Below are positions 1-8,490 of a stretch of 64,000 nucleotides of DNA, one piece after another (position 1 is the first letter of the stretch; every line of letters starts with the position of its first letter). The translations under genes were made by a program, and so were the position numbers. The notes beneath the pieces were generated by a model that worked only from the letters and a program-made list of their open reading frames with translations, was not told the origin of the DNA and searched no databases. This DNA comes from CAYRGQ01 sp964423925 (lineage in GTDB: Bacteria > Bacteroidota > Bacteroidia > Sphingobacteriales > Sphingobacteriaceae), in NCBI GenBank assembly GCA_964423925.1, contig CAYRGQ010000002.1, positions 191,882 through 255,881 of the forward strand. Direction: 5' to 3'.

Positions 1-1099
1 TGGCCATACTTGTACCACTTTTTGCCCGGTACATCACGTTACCAGCCACAGGTACTGAACTGATGATATCTACGCCGGGTGCGCAGACGTTAATGTTGCC
101 GCCGGACGTGGGATTCAGTCCCGCATTTGAAAACTTAGCGATGTTCATGCGGCCATCGATGGCGGCCACTGCCATGATCGAACGGGCATTTGCCGGAGAC
201 GAAACAGGAGCTGGCAAAGCAGGCCTGTTGCTGTGGTTTCCGGCGGCTGCGATCAGCAGGCAGTTGTTTTCCAATGCCTTTTCGCCGATTGTCTCGAACA
301 GCACGGAAGGAGATTCGTTTAGTTGTACCCGCGATGCCAGCGAAAGCGAAATGACACGGAATTTTTTGGTAATGGCCCAGTCGATGGCATCAATGATGCT
401 GCTCGTTGTGCCCACGCCCTTGTTGGAAAGCACTTTTGCAATCTTTAAGTTGGCTCCTTTTGCCACGCCGTATTGCCGGCCCGTATCGCTTCTGATATTT
501 CCGACAGCAATACCCGCACAATGGGTGCCATGGCCGTTCTGGTCATTATCCCACGCTTCCCCTTCCACAAACGATTTGCCTTCGATCTCCCGACCGGAAA
601 AATCCGGATGAGACACGTCCAACCCCGTATCCAGCACGCATACATCCACGCCCGATCCTGTGAAGGCGGTACGCTCTAACCCAATAGCTTTCAGCCCCCA
701 CTCCATTTCCACCAACTGTGTCTGGGGCAAGGGCTTTTTGGACAAGTACTCCTCCAGCTGCGTGATCGCTTGTTGGAGCTCACCGGTTTTCGTCTTGAGC
801 GCCTGGAGAAGCTCGAGCTCCCCTGCGGTAAAAAACTCCCGCTCTTTTTCGTAATGCACAATAGAGCTTGACGCATCCAGTAGCGCATGCTCCAACTGTT
901 GCTCGTCTAAGTCTTCAACAACAATAGCCCCAAGGTTTTTGTAAAGGACAGCATTGTCCTGGCCGATGACCTGAAAAGAACGCAGGTCTTTGGACAAGTC
1001 CTCAGATGACGTGATGCTGAACTTGAATTCATTTTCTACTTGTTTCAGCGTCGTGTTTTTCTGGTCTTTCAGCAACACGACATATCGTTGTTTTCCCAT
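1..1099 (-). CDS. subtilisin-family (S8) serine protease, 3'-truncated by window edge
   Basis: Serine endopeptidase of the subtilase fold. The minus-strand frame opens at ATG 1099 and stays open to the window edge, giving about 366 residues. The complete catalytic triad is visible: Asp157 in VLDTGLDVSHP, His190 in NGHGTHCAGI and Ser364 in SGTSMA at the extreme edge, with the oxyanion Asn288 in AAAGNHS. Residues 1-95 look like an I9-type inhibitory propeptide, followed by a helical linker of about 45 residues. There is no signal peptide, so the enzyme probably stays in the cytosol (inference). It is the last visible gene of a minus-strand operon with a DUF2589 protein and two unknown proteins, 11 bases after the 192-residue gene. 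Its substrate is unknown; the co-transcribed proteins are candidates. The C-terminus lies outside the window. Confidence 0.9.
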   Translation of the reverse strand, partial: MGKQRYVVLLKDQKNTTLKQVENEFKFSITSSEDLSKDLRSFQVIGQDNAVLYKNLGAIVVEDLDEQQLEHALLDASSSIVHYEKEREFFTAGELELLQALKTKTGELQQAITQLEEYLSKKPLPQTQLVEMEWGLKAIGLERTAFTGSGVDVCVLDTGLDVSHPDFSGREIEGKSFVEGEAWDNDQNGHGTHCAGIAVGNIRSDTGRQYGVAKGANLKIAKVLSNKGVGTTSSIIDAIDWAITKKFRVISLSLASRVQLNESPSVLFETIGEKALENNCLLIAAAGNHSNRPALPAPVSSPANARSIMAVAAIDGRMNIAKFSNAGLNPTSGGNINVCAPGVDIISSVPVAGNVMYRAKSGTSMA

Positions 1100-1110
1100 T
1101 TTTACGCGAT

Positions 1111-1689
1111 TTATAAGATGCGCAAGATAACCCGCTCGAGAATCAAGCAGATATCCTCATTACTAAGCTGCACCCTTAGCTTTTTGCCGATTCCCATAAT
1201 GGAGCCGTTCTGCATAGTCAGTTGGGTCCAGAATGCGTTAATTTTCGGCATCGAGTCCAGCGCTTTGAGCTGGTCATCATTGATGATTCCGTTCTGGTAA
1301 AGCGAAACCAATAGACTGGAAAGAAGCTCCTCCCCTTCCTCAATTTTTCGCTTCTCCTTTTGCAGCAGTTCCGTCAGCAAACCATGTATGCCTTCCAGCC
1401 CATTAAAAGCCATTCCCCAAAAAAACTCCCGCTTTCCGGTTTGTACTTTTTCGAGTTTCACCGGGTCGAAACCTTTCTTTACCGTGGCTATCATGTTGGT
1501 TGTCCTGAGAACTTCCGACTCGCGTGCATGGTCTCCTTTTGTGCGTACATATTGCAAAAAATCGCGAAGAAACACCCCGAACTGGTTCTCAAAATCATAC
1601 GAGCGGCCTTCATACAAGCCCTGTACTTTATTGAACTGCGCGAATAACCCCTCAAGCTGCTGTACGGTATGGTGGACGAGCTCTTGCAT
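1111..1689 (-). CDS. uncharacterised 192-residue protein of the DUF2589-subtilase operon
   Basis: I do not recognise this family. The 192-residue protein has no signal peptide or membrane segment and looks mainly helical. A charged helical stretch near residues 105-120 (EKRKIEEGEELL) separates an N-terminal half containing aromatic motifs (GMAFNGLEG near 92-100) from a C-terminal half ending in hydrophobic helices. Its ATG overlaps the stop codon of the preceding 232-residue gene by one base (TAATG), which implies translational coupling and probably a joint function. The subtilase begins 11 bases after its stop. It could be a partner, an adaptor or a substrate of the protease; the sequence does not decide. 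Confidence 0.75.
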   Translation of the reverse strand: MQELVHHTVQQLEGLFAQFNKVQGLYEGRSYDFENQFGVFLRDFLQYVRTKGDHARESEVLRTTNMIATVKKGFDPVKLEKVQTGKREFFWGMAFNGLEGIHGLLTELLQKEKRKIEEGEELLSSLLVSLYQNGIINDDQLKALDSMPKINAFWTQLTMQNGSIMGIGKKLRVQLSNEDICLILERVILRIL

Positions 1690-2387
1690 TACTCAAAGGT
1701 TATTTCCTCGATTTCGTTTCCGTCCTCGTCTCTAAACACGACAATCCGGATGCCTTCCTCCTCCATCTCAACATGCAGGTTAATCATCAGCTTGTCCTTA
1801 TCGTCGTTGGCCGACGTATCGGGATCGATATACAGCTCATTGAGCCGCGACGAAACGAGCTTGTATTTGCTATGCAATACATCGGAAAATATCGTCCGCA
1901 GTTCTTCTGCCTCCTCATCGGTACTGTCGTCTTGCAGCCTGAACATGCCGAGGTCAAGACGGCTGATCGTATCCTTCAGATCTAGCTTTTTCAATTCCTT
2001 TGCCGGCGTTTTGCCAAATTTCTGATCCCTAGCTTCCAATGTCTTAACGAGTGCTTTCATATCCGCAGATTGCAACTGCTTTTCCGTCACCGCGGGGATG
2101 TTCAGTTGCTTTGTCCTGTTGACAAGCGCGACGCGCTCGTTCACCTCAACTAGAAACTGACTCTGGTCATACTTGAAATCATACTTTTCGTCTGAATCGA
2201 TGTCTGTGATCTTCAGCGGGATATCCATCTTCACACTAGGCATCGAATAGCGCGGCACTTTAAAATATCTTAAGTATTCGTGCTTCGCGTATTCCTTGGC
2301 CACCTGCACGGCATGCTCATCCGCCTTTTTACGAGCCTGAATTATCTCATTGTTGAGATAATTCAGGTAATCTGACAATTTAATCAT
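1689..2387 (-). CDS. uncharacterised 232-residue protein of the DUF2589-subtilase operon
   Basis: Function unknown. I chose the ATG at 2387 over the longer frame from 2459, because the longer frame would overlap the upstream DUF2589 gene and its extra residues look non-coding, whereas MIKLSDYLNYLNN begins a good amphipathic helix. After about 35 helical residues comes a VPRYSMPSVKMDIPL segment (about residues 44-58), then a charged middle part and a strongly acidic tail ending DEDGNEIEEITFE. No signal peptide or membrane segment is visible. The gene starts 19 bases after the DUF2589 stop and shares TAATG with the next gene, so the four genes are probably one transcript. The P-rich beta-strand-like segment resembles the IP/VP strand motif of DUF2589 proteins (impression only). 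Confidence 0.75.
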   Translation of the reverse strand: MIKLSDYLNYLNNEIIQARKKADEHAVQVAKEYAKHEYLRYFKVPRYSMPSVKMDIPLKITDIDSDEKYDFKYDQSQFLVEVNERVALVNRTKQLNIPAVTEKQLQSADMKALVKTLEARDQKFGKTPAKELKKLDLKDTISRLDLGMFRLQDDSTDEEAEELRTIFSDVLHSKYKLVSSRLNELYIDPDTSANDDKDKLMINLHVEMEEEGIRIVVFRDEDGNEIEEITFE

Positions 2388-2406
2388 GACTCGTTTAAGT
2401 TGGTTT

Positions 2407-3300
2407 TTAAGCCGACAGCAAGCCCAATACTTTTTCAAGCCCGGCTGGCATTTCGTCATTGGTGGCGCGTACTTTCACGCCCAGGGAATACTCCTTCTCC
2501 ACTTTGATTCCCGTGCTGGTCGTGCGTTTGTAGGACACATCCACCTTGAAATTTACCTTAGCGAACAGGCTGGCGATCCCGCCCGATCCCCCGCTGGTGC
2601 TGGTGTTGATCCCGAATTCTGAATCGGTTTTCTGCGTGTAGGTCGAATTCAGCTTGACATTAAAGTCGATTTCACACGTTTCGATACGGAAAGACGGCAC
2701 ATTGAGCAATGAAATAAACGGTACATTTATCGTGACGACTTCGTCCACCCGTTCGGGTACCCCCGGCGTCTCTTCCTCATTGATGTAATCCGGGTTGGCA
2801 ATGTTGCGCGTGTAGCTGAAGTCAACCATGCGCAGGGTTTTCGCACCGCCTTCATCCACGTCAAAGCCTACTTCGTTGATAAAGCTAACGGTGCTTACTG
2901 AGGCGTTAGACTGTGCCTTAACACACGCATCCAGCGGACCGCCAATGATCTTAGCAAAATCAATGCTTCCCATTTCGGCTGCAAAAGCCCCGCTCGATAC
3001 ATTGGCTGCGCGAAAAGCCTGCTCATCGGCATCCATTTTTTCAAAAATGGCCTTAAGGACGTCGTTAGAGACGCCTGATAGGGCGCTTTCCCATTTTCCG
3101 TCGTAGTTTTGGCCGAATTCTTCAATGATTGCTAGAATTTCAGCTTTTGTCAGACCGTTGAGTTCAGACGGCGCCACACCCGAAATCCGTTCGTAAACTT
3201 CTGGCGTCAGTGCCTTTTCCAACCCGCTCAGCAGGTCAATCAATTCTGCTTTCTTTTTCTTGCTGTGATCTTTCGTTAAGACCTCTTTCAGTGATCCCAT
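2407..3300 (-). CDS. DUF2589-domain protein
   Basis: Protein of 297 residues whose part from about residue 115 matches the DUF2589 pattern (PF11655, from memory): IIGGPLDACVKAQSNAS, then FINEVGF, a V-F-Y strand, the VPFISLLNVPSFRIE segment and an alternating IDFNVKLNSTYTQK strand. Residues 1-110 form a separate helical, partly lysine-rich region (KKKKAEL near 15-21). A Gly/Ser-rich loop (STSGGSGG) interrupts the C-terminal beta part. There is no signal peptide. It is the first gene of the operon that continues with two unknown proteins and the subtilase. The biochemical role of DUF2589 is not established to my knowledge, so the name describes the domain only. The 264 bases upstream contain no other gene and must hold the promoter, which I could not assign to a consensus. 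Confidence 0.85.
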   Translation of the reverse strand: MGSLKEVLTKDHSKKKKAELIDLLSGLEKALTPEVYERISGVAPSELNGLTKAEILAIIEEFGQNYDGKWESALSGVSNDVLKAIFEKMDADEQAFRAANVSSGAFAAEMGSIDFAKIIGGPLDACVKAQSNASVSTVSFINEVGFDVDEGGAKTLRMVDFSYTRNIANPDYINEEETPGVPERVDEVVTINVPFISLLNVPSFRIETCEIDFNVKLNSTYTQKTDSEFGINTSTSGGSGGIASLFAKVNFKVDVSYKRTTSTGIKVEKEYSLGVKVRATNDEMPAGLEKVLGLLSA

Positions 3301-3564
3301 GGTAATGATTTTTTAAAGGTTAATAAATGACTGATTTTTCTAACCACACTCGGCCGCAGGGTAGATAATGACATTAGGTTTTCTTAGGTATATACTTCCC
3401 CCGATACGCGTCTGCTATTAAGCTAATGCACAACCGGTGTTGTCATTACAAAATTGCGTACGCGCATCTGCTGCGGCAATACCCTTTTTAGTGTATTTTG
3501 AAAGAATCGGAAACCTGTTTGTCAAAGGTGCTGCCGGGGTGGCAGCAAACTGACAGGGCTTACT

Positions 3565-4755
3565 TTAGATCCGCTGTGCGATGGCGTACCCGCTCGCCCA
3601 TGCCCATTGGAAGTTGTAACCGCCGAGCCAACCGGTCATATCCACGCACTCACCGCCAAAGTATAGGCCTGGCACCTTATTCGCGACCAAGCTGTCGGGG
3701 TCTAATTCCGCGGTAGCGACGCCGCCACGCATCACTTCCGCCTTATCGTAGCCCTTGTCGCCTGCGGGCTTCACGACGAAGCCGTGGATCGTGTCCGCAA
3801 CCTTTTGCGCATCAGCCTTGCTCAGTGAAGCTATTTTTGTATCGATGGGCAAGAACCGTCCCAGCGCCTCGACAAGTCGTTTCGAAAAGTGGTCGTTGAG
3901 TAGCTGCCCCACGAGGCGCTTGCCGCCGGCGTTTCGTTCAGTCTTGATTAATGCGTCGATCGACAGGTTTGGAAGCAGATTTATAGTCAATTTCGCTCCT
4001 GCTCTCCAATAGGAGGAAATCTGCAGGATAGCTGGTCCACTAAGCCCCCAGTGGGTAAAAAGGATGTTTTCTTCGAAAGAGATGCCGTTGCAGGTAACCC
4101 GGCTAAATACGCTATTGCCAGAAAGCACAGCGAACCAATTTGCGTCTTTGCCCGTAATGGCCAAAGGCACCAGTGCAGGCGCTGTTTGCACGACCTCTAA
4201 GCCGAATTGGCGCGCCGTGCGCAATGCAAAATCCGACGCACCGAGCTTAGCTACCGGCAATCCGCCGCTTGCCATCACCACGCTGCGCGCCTGGACCGTT
4301 TCATTTTTTCCACCCCGCTCCACCTCCACCTCGAACGTCCCGTCTGGCTGTAACTGCACGGCAGTCACCAGGGCGTTAAGCCATACCTGCTGACCATACC
4401 GGGCCATGAGTCGTTCAAAGACCGCCACGACATCTTTTGCCTTGTTTGTGACAGGAAAAAGCTGACCGAGCGTCTTTTCCTTTCCGTGAATCCCATGCGA
4501 CTCGAAAAAAGAAACCGTATCGGCAACGGACCATTGGGCTAGCGCTGAGGCGCTGAAATCAGGGGATTCGGACACGAAATTCTTCGTCGTCGTATGTAAA
4601 TTAGTGTAGTTACATCGTCCGCCGCCCGAAATCAGGATCTTGGCGCCCAGGCGGTCATTCCGTTCGAGTAGGAGCGCTTTTCGTCCTCGTTTTCCAGCCT
4701 GTACGGCACACATCAACCCACAAGCCCCTCCGCCAATGATTACTGCATCCAGCAT
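3565..4755 (-). CDS. HI0933/YhiN-family FAD-dependent oxidoreductase
   Basis: Flavoprotein of 396 residues in the HI0933-like (BaiN/YhiN) family. The N-terminal dinucleotide-binding motif GGGACG lies at residues 8-13, with the ribose-binding acid Glu31. The family hallmark GGGRCNYTN is at 44-52. The C-terminus carries the second FAD contact region GLYFGGECVDMTGWLGGYN. Length and architecture are normal. The reaction in this lineage is not known; relatives are annotated as aminoacetone oxidases or bile-acid reductases, and I do not assign either. The gene starts one base after the stop of the upstream Gfo/Idh gene, so the two are translated from one message that probably begins at icd. Confidence 0.9.
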   Translation of the reverse strand: MLDAVIIGGGACGLMCAVQAGKRGRKALLLERNDRLGAKILISGGGRCNYTNLHTTTKNFVSESPDFSASALAQWSVADTVSFFESHGIHGKEKTLGQLFPVTNKAKDVVAVFERLMARYGQQVWLNALVTAVQLQPDGTFEVEVERGGKNETVQARSVVMASGGLPVAKLGASDFALRTARQFGLEVVQTAPALVPLAITGKDANWFAVLSGNSVFSRVTCNGISFEENILFTHWGLSGPAILQISSYWRAGAKLTINLLPNLSIDALIKTERNAGGKRLVGQLLNDHFSKRLVEALGRFLPIDTKIASLSKADAQKVADTIHGFVVKPAGDKGYDKAEVMRGGVATAELDPDSLVANKVPGLYFGGECVDMTGWLGGYNFQWAWASGYAIAQRI

Positions 4756-4756
4756 G

Positions 4757-5839
4757 TTAGGCGTTCGTGTCCATACTTACATCCACCGTCCGCCGTTCCG
4801 CCCAGCTCTGCTCGGCAAGTTCGATGATCCGGATAACGTCCCTCGCCTGCTCTGGACGAACAAGCAACGGAGCTTTGCCAACAAGCGCGTCGTAAATATT
4901 CTGGTAGAAGGCGGGGTAATTCCCACGTTCACTTTTCACAAAACTGATCTGATCTCGCCCATCGGCATCCACAACGTTGAGCTTGCCATGGATATCGGAG
5001 GGCTCGCACCCCCAGTCGGGGTCATTTTTGGGCGACTTGCCAGCCTTGAGCGCGGCTTCTTGCGGATCAATCCCGTATTTGACGAAAGCGCCATTTAACC
5101 CGTACAGCGCATACCGCGGCGAAGGCTCCTTCACCAGCATAGCGCCACGCAACGACACTTTCAGTTGAGGGTAATGCAAAATAAGTTCGAAATCATCGAC
5201 CGCCTTGGCTCCGGGACGTTGCTTCCTTAAGTCGGCGTTGATCGCCTCCGGCAACCCAAACAACTCGATGGCCTGATCGATCAGGTGTGCGCCCAAATCG
5301 TACAGGATACCCGAGCCGGGCAGGTCTTCCTCGCGCCATGCATTTTCTTTGAGTGCATTGCGAAACCGATCATACCGTACCTCGAATGACGCCAATTTAC
5401 CCAACACGCCACTGGAAAGAACTTTCTTCACGGTTAAGTAGTCGCTGTTCCACCTAGCGTTATGGTGAACACTGAGTAATAACTTCTTAGATTCAGCTAT
5501 CTGAATAAGTTCATCAGCCTCGGCGCTGGTGTTGGTGAATGGCTTCTCCACTACGACGGCCTTCCCTGCCAATAGTGCCGTTTTCGCCAACGGATAGTGC
5601 ATGTCATTGGACGTGGCGATCACGACTAAGTCAATATCATCGGCGTCGATAATAGCATCGGCACTGTCTACGACCGTCGCTTCCGGATACCGCTCCTGCA
5701 GCAATTGTCGGCGATCTGCACTGCGTGCGCTTACCTTATGCAACATTAGCCCGTCCACTGCCGTAATCACCGGGGCATGGAACACCTGCCCCGCCATTCC
5801 AAAACCGATTAGCCCTACCCGAATAGGTTGTTTCTCCAT
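4757..5839 (-). CDS. Gfo/Idh/MocA-family NAD(P)-dependent oxidoreductase
   Basis: Cytosolic sugar- or polyol-type dehydrogenase of 360 residues. The Rossmann motif is GLIGFGMAG (residues 9-17) and the catalytic-lysine signature EKP is at 98-100, followed by the C-terminal alpha/beta domain with the GILYDLGAHLIDQ segment typical of the family. The closest known group from memory is YdgJ/IolW-like scyllo-inositol dehydrogenase, but substrate cannot be read from sequence. No export signal is present, unlike the second Gfo/Idh protein at 23648. It lies 12 bases after icd and one base before the FAD protein gene, indicating an operon. Confidence 0.9.
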   Translation of the reverse strand: MEKQPIRVGLIGFGMAGQVFHAPVITAVDGLMLHKVSARSADRRQLLQERYPEATVVDSADAIIDADDIDLVVIATSNDMHYPLAKTALLAGKAVVVEKPFTNTSAEADELIQIAESKKLLLSVHHNARWNSDYLTVKKVLSSGVLGKLASFEVRYDRFRNALKENAWREEDLPGSGILYDLGAHLIDQAIELFGLPEAINADLRKQRPGAKAVDDFELILHYPQLKVSLRGAMLVKEPSPRYALYGLNGAFVKYGIDPQEAALKAGKSPKNDPDWGCEPSDIHGKLNVVDADGRDQISFVKSERGNYPAFYQNIYDALVGKAPLLVRPEQARDVIRIIELAEQSWAERRTVDVSMDTNA

Positions 5840-5851
5840 AGTTCGTTATAT

Positions 5852-7129
5852 CTATTGGTTGGCGTCATCCTGCATGCGTACGATGATGGCCGATCCAAAC
5901 TCGCTTGTTTTCAATAAGGTGCCTCCTTCCATCTGATTAAAAAAATCCACCGTGACGGTCTTATCCAAAATCGTGCGTCCGAGGGCACGGACGATACAGT
6001 CGGCGGCCTCCTGCCATCCCATATATTCCAACATCATCACCCCGCTCAGAATGACCGACGAGGGGTTCATCGTATCCGTATTCGCAAATCTAGGGGCGGT
6101 GCCGTGTGTGGCCTCGAATACCGCGTAGCCGGTCTTGTAGTTGATATTCGCGCCGGGCGCAATACCTATACCGCCCACGATTGCCGCTAAGGCGTCCGAT
6201 ATGTAGTCGCCATTGAGGTTCATCGTCGCAATAACACTGTAATCCCGTGGGTTAAGCAAGATTTGCTGCAGGAAATTATCCGCGATCACGTCTTTGACTA
6301 TGATGCGGCCCTGCGCCACGGCTTCCGCCATATCGGCATTGGCCCGTTCCTCGCCATGCTCCCGCTTGGTGAGTTCCCATTGGTCCCACGTGTACGTCGA
6401 TTCGCCATATTCCTGTTCGGCCACCTCGTAACCCCACTGTTTGAAAGCGCCTTCGGTGAATTTCATGATATTCCCTTTGTGCACCAGTGCCACGGACGGA
6501 CGTCCCTGCTCGATGGCGTATTCGATAGCGGCGCGAACGAGTCGCTTGGCGCCTGCCTCGGACATTACTTTGATTCCCAACCCGCTATTCTCCGCGAAGG
6601 TATGGTCGACACCCATTTCGGCAACCAAAAAGCGTTCAAGCTTGTCCGCTTCATTCGTGCCGCCCTGAAATTCGATGCCCGCATAGATGTCTTCCGTATT
6701 TTCGCGGAAAATAACCATATCCACATACTCCGGATGCTTTACGGGCGAAGGCACGCCTTCGAACCAACGCGTAGGACGCTGGCAGACGTACAAGTCCAAG
6801 GACTTGCGAATAGCCACGTTGAGCGATCGGATTCCCCCACCTATCGGGGTGGTCAGCGGCCCCTTTATCGACACCACATAATCGCGCATGGTATCGAGCG
6901 TGTCTTTCGGCAACCATTCGCCGGTCTGCTGGTACGCTTTCTCACCGGCAAGCACCTCTTTCCACACAATCTGCCTCCGCCCCCCGTAGGTCAACTTCAC
7001 GGCAGCATTTAAGACGCGTACCGCCGCACGCCAGATATCGGGACCAATCCCGTCGCCTTCGACGAATGGAATCGTTACGCGATCCGGAACCCGCAGGGCT
7101 CCGTCAACTACAGTAATCTTTTCAGCCAT
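5852..7129 (-). CDS. icd: isocitrate dehydrogenase
   Basis: TCA-cycle enzyme converting isocitrate to 2-oxoglutarate and CO2, 425 residues and similar in plan to the dimeric bacterial enzyme. Isocitrate-binding residues are conserved at Ser102, Asn104, Arg108 and Arg118 (the RSLNVAIRK and CQRP segments), matching E. coli Ser113/Asn115/Arg119/Arg129. The nucleotide loop reads HGTAPRFANTDTMN. The residues that fix NADP in the E. coli enzyme (Lys344, Tyr345, Val351, Tyr391, Arg395) appear here as Arg, Phe, Met, Val and Asn, so the cofactor is less certain than the family. It probably heads an operon with the Gfo/Idh and FAD genes; the LolC/E-like gene ends 67 bases upstream. Confidence 0.93.
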   Translation of the reverse strand: MAEKITVVDGALRVPDRVTIPFVEGDGIGPDIWRAAVRVLNAAVKLTYGGRRQIVWKEVLAGEKAYQQTGEWLPKDTLDTMRDYVVSIKGPLTTPIGGGIRSLNVAIRKSLDLYVCQRPTRWFEGVPSPVKHPEYVDMVIFRENTEDIYAGIEFQGGTNEADKLERFLVAEMGVDHTFAENSGLGIKVMSEAGAKRLVRAAIEYAIEQGRPSVALVHKGNIMKFTEGAFKQWGYEVAEQEYGESTYTWDQWELTKREHGEERANADMAEAVAQGRIIVKDVIADNFLQQILLNPRDYSVIATMNLNGDYISDALAAIVGGIGIAPGANINYKTGYAVFEATHGTAPRFANTDTMNPSSVILSGVMMLEYMGWQEAADCIVRALGRTILDKTVTVDFFNQMEGGTLLKTSEFGSAIIVRMQDDANQ

Positions 7130-7196
7130 ATTCTTGTTTATTTAACGTCTAACCACAAACCCACCAAATCCGTACCGATCAGCAGAGGCGCTTGCC

Positions 7197-8417
7197 TTAA
7201 CGGAATTGGATAGCCTTGACGGGACTCACCCTACTGATCAAATAAGACGGAATCAGCAAAACCAACAGGGATACGACCAGCAAGCCCACATTCAGCGCGA
7301 GCGCTTCCAAAAAACTAATCGACACCGGTACATACGACACGTAATACGAGGCCTCGTCGAGCTTGATGTAGTGGGTCGTGGCCTGGAAGAAGTACAGGCC
7401 CAGGCCCACCGCATTACCGATGAGCAAGCCCAACCCAATCAAGTAAGCGGCATTATATAAAAAAACCTGCTGGAGGCCACCGTTGGTATAGCCCAATGCC
7501 TTCAACACGCCGATCATGTTGGTGCGCTCCAAAATGATGATCAACAACGCGGATATCATATTAATAATCGAGACCACCATCATCAGTATCAAAATAATTT
7601 GGGGGTTAGCGTCCAACATGTCGAGCCACTGGAATAATTCTGGAAAACGGTCGCTAAGACTAATCGCATCTACTTCCAGCGGGAGGATGTCGTTAATTTG
7701 CTCGGTAATGTCATTGACGCGTGCGAAGTCCGTCACCGCAACCTCGTAGCCACCAACTTCTACCTTATCCCATCCGTTGAGCCGCTGAATCAGCGGCAGT
7801 GCGCCCACCACATACACCTTATCGAGCTCCTCGGCACTGGTATTATAGATACCTACGATCTCTAATTTGCGTCTTCGGATGGGCTCCTGTACGAAATACA
7901 TGATAAAATCATCGCCTACCTCCAAGTGCAACCGCGAAGCCGTGTAATTGGAGATGACCACTTGGGTGAGCATACGGGTCGTATCCGAAAAATCGATCGG
8001 ATTACCCGCTACCAGCACCGACGAAAGAAAGGTCTGGTCGTAGGATTCGTCGATCCCCTTGAGCACGACGCCCTCAACCTCACCATTGACGTTGATAATA
8101 CCCGCCTTCGTGGCGTAGCGCTGAATACCCTCCACACCGGGAATGTCCTCCACTTCGGCCAGTTTGTCATTTCTCAAAACAAAAGGCGTATTCTCAAAGG
8201 ACTGGTTGAGGTCGTACTTCGTAATATCAATATCGCCGAAAAATCCCCGTTGCTTCCCTGTCACTTCCCCCTTAAAGCCGTTGAGGACGGCTACCGCCAA
8301 GATCATGGCGGCTATACCGATGGCTATAGCTCCCACGCCTACCCGGACGATAAGCTTCGAGAACGTCCGCTTGCCCGCCCCAATAATCCGCTTGGCTAAA
8401 AAGAAAGGAAAATTCAA
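7197..8417 (-). CDS. LolC/LolE-family (FtsX/MacB-type) ABC permease
   Basis: Inner-membrane permease of 406 residues. One membrane segment follows the N-terminal amphipathic stretch (about 25-47, IAIGIAAMILAVAVLNGF), then a large periplasmic domain, then three C-terminal membrane segments (about 275-300, 320-345 and 375-400), which is the FtsX/LolC/E topology. The ILERTNMIGVLKALGY motif before the second helix is the coupling helix region. Family members release lipoproteins from the inner membrane to LolA or act as MacB-like exporters. No ATPase gene is adjacent, so the partner must be encoded elsewhere. A perfect -7 element sits 27 bases upstream in the palindrome shared with fmt. Confidence 0.85.
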   Translation of the reverse strand: MNFPFFLAKRIIGAGKRTFSKLIVRVGVGAIAIGIAAMILAVAVLNGFKGEVTGKQRGFFGDIDITKYDLNQSFENTPFVLRNDKLAEVEDIPGVEGIQRYATKAGIINVNGEVEGVVLKGIDESYDQTFLSSVLVAGNPIDFSDTTRMLTQVVISNYTASRLHLEVGDDFIMYFVQEPIRRRKLEIVGIYNTSAEELDKVYVVGALPLIQRLNGWDKVEVGGYEVAVTDFARVNDITEQINDILPLEVDAISLSDRFPELFQWLDMLDANPQIILILMMVVSIINMISALLIIILERTNMIGVLKALGYTNGGLQQVFLYNAAYLIGLGLLIGNAVGLGLYFFQATTHYIKLDEASYYVSYVPVSISFLEALALNVGLLVVSLLVLLIPSYLISRVSPVKAIQFR

Positions 8418-8435
8418 GTCAAGTGATATAATTTG

Positions 8436-8451
8436 TACCTTCGCAAAGGTA
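8436..8451. promoter_or_regulatory. back-to-back -7 elements between the lolC/E-like gene and fmt
   Basis: TACCTTCGCAAAGGTA is a near-perfect palindrome. Read on the minus strand it contains the exact Bacteroidota -7 consensus TACCTTTG (8451 to 8444), placed 27 bases before the permease start. Read on the plus strand it gives TACCTTCG, one mismatch from consensus, placed 47 bases before fmt. No good -33 element is evident for either direction. Confidence 0.5.
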
Positions 8452-8490
8452 AAGAAATTACATCGTCAGCACATCGAAATCCGAAATAAT

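Noticed and set aside
63..611. Plus-strand open frame of 182 codons
   Set aside because: It is the shadow of the minus-strand subtilase, whose catalytic motifs lie exactly opposite.
6263..7012. Plus-strand frame of 249 codons inside icd
   Set aside because: Antisense to conserved icd motifs; the composition is a mirror of the real gene and it has no recognisable domain.
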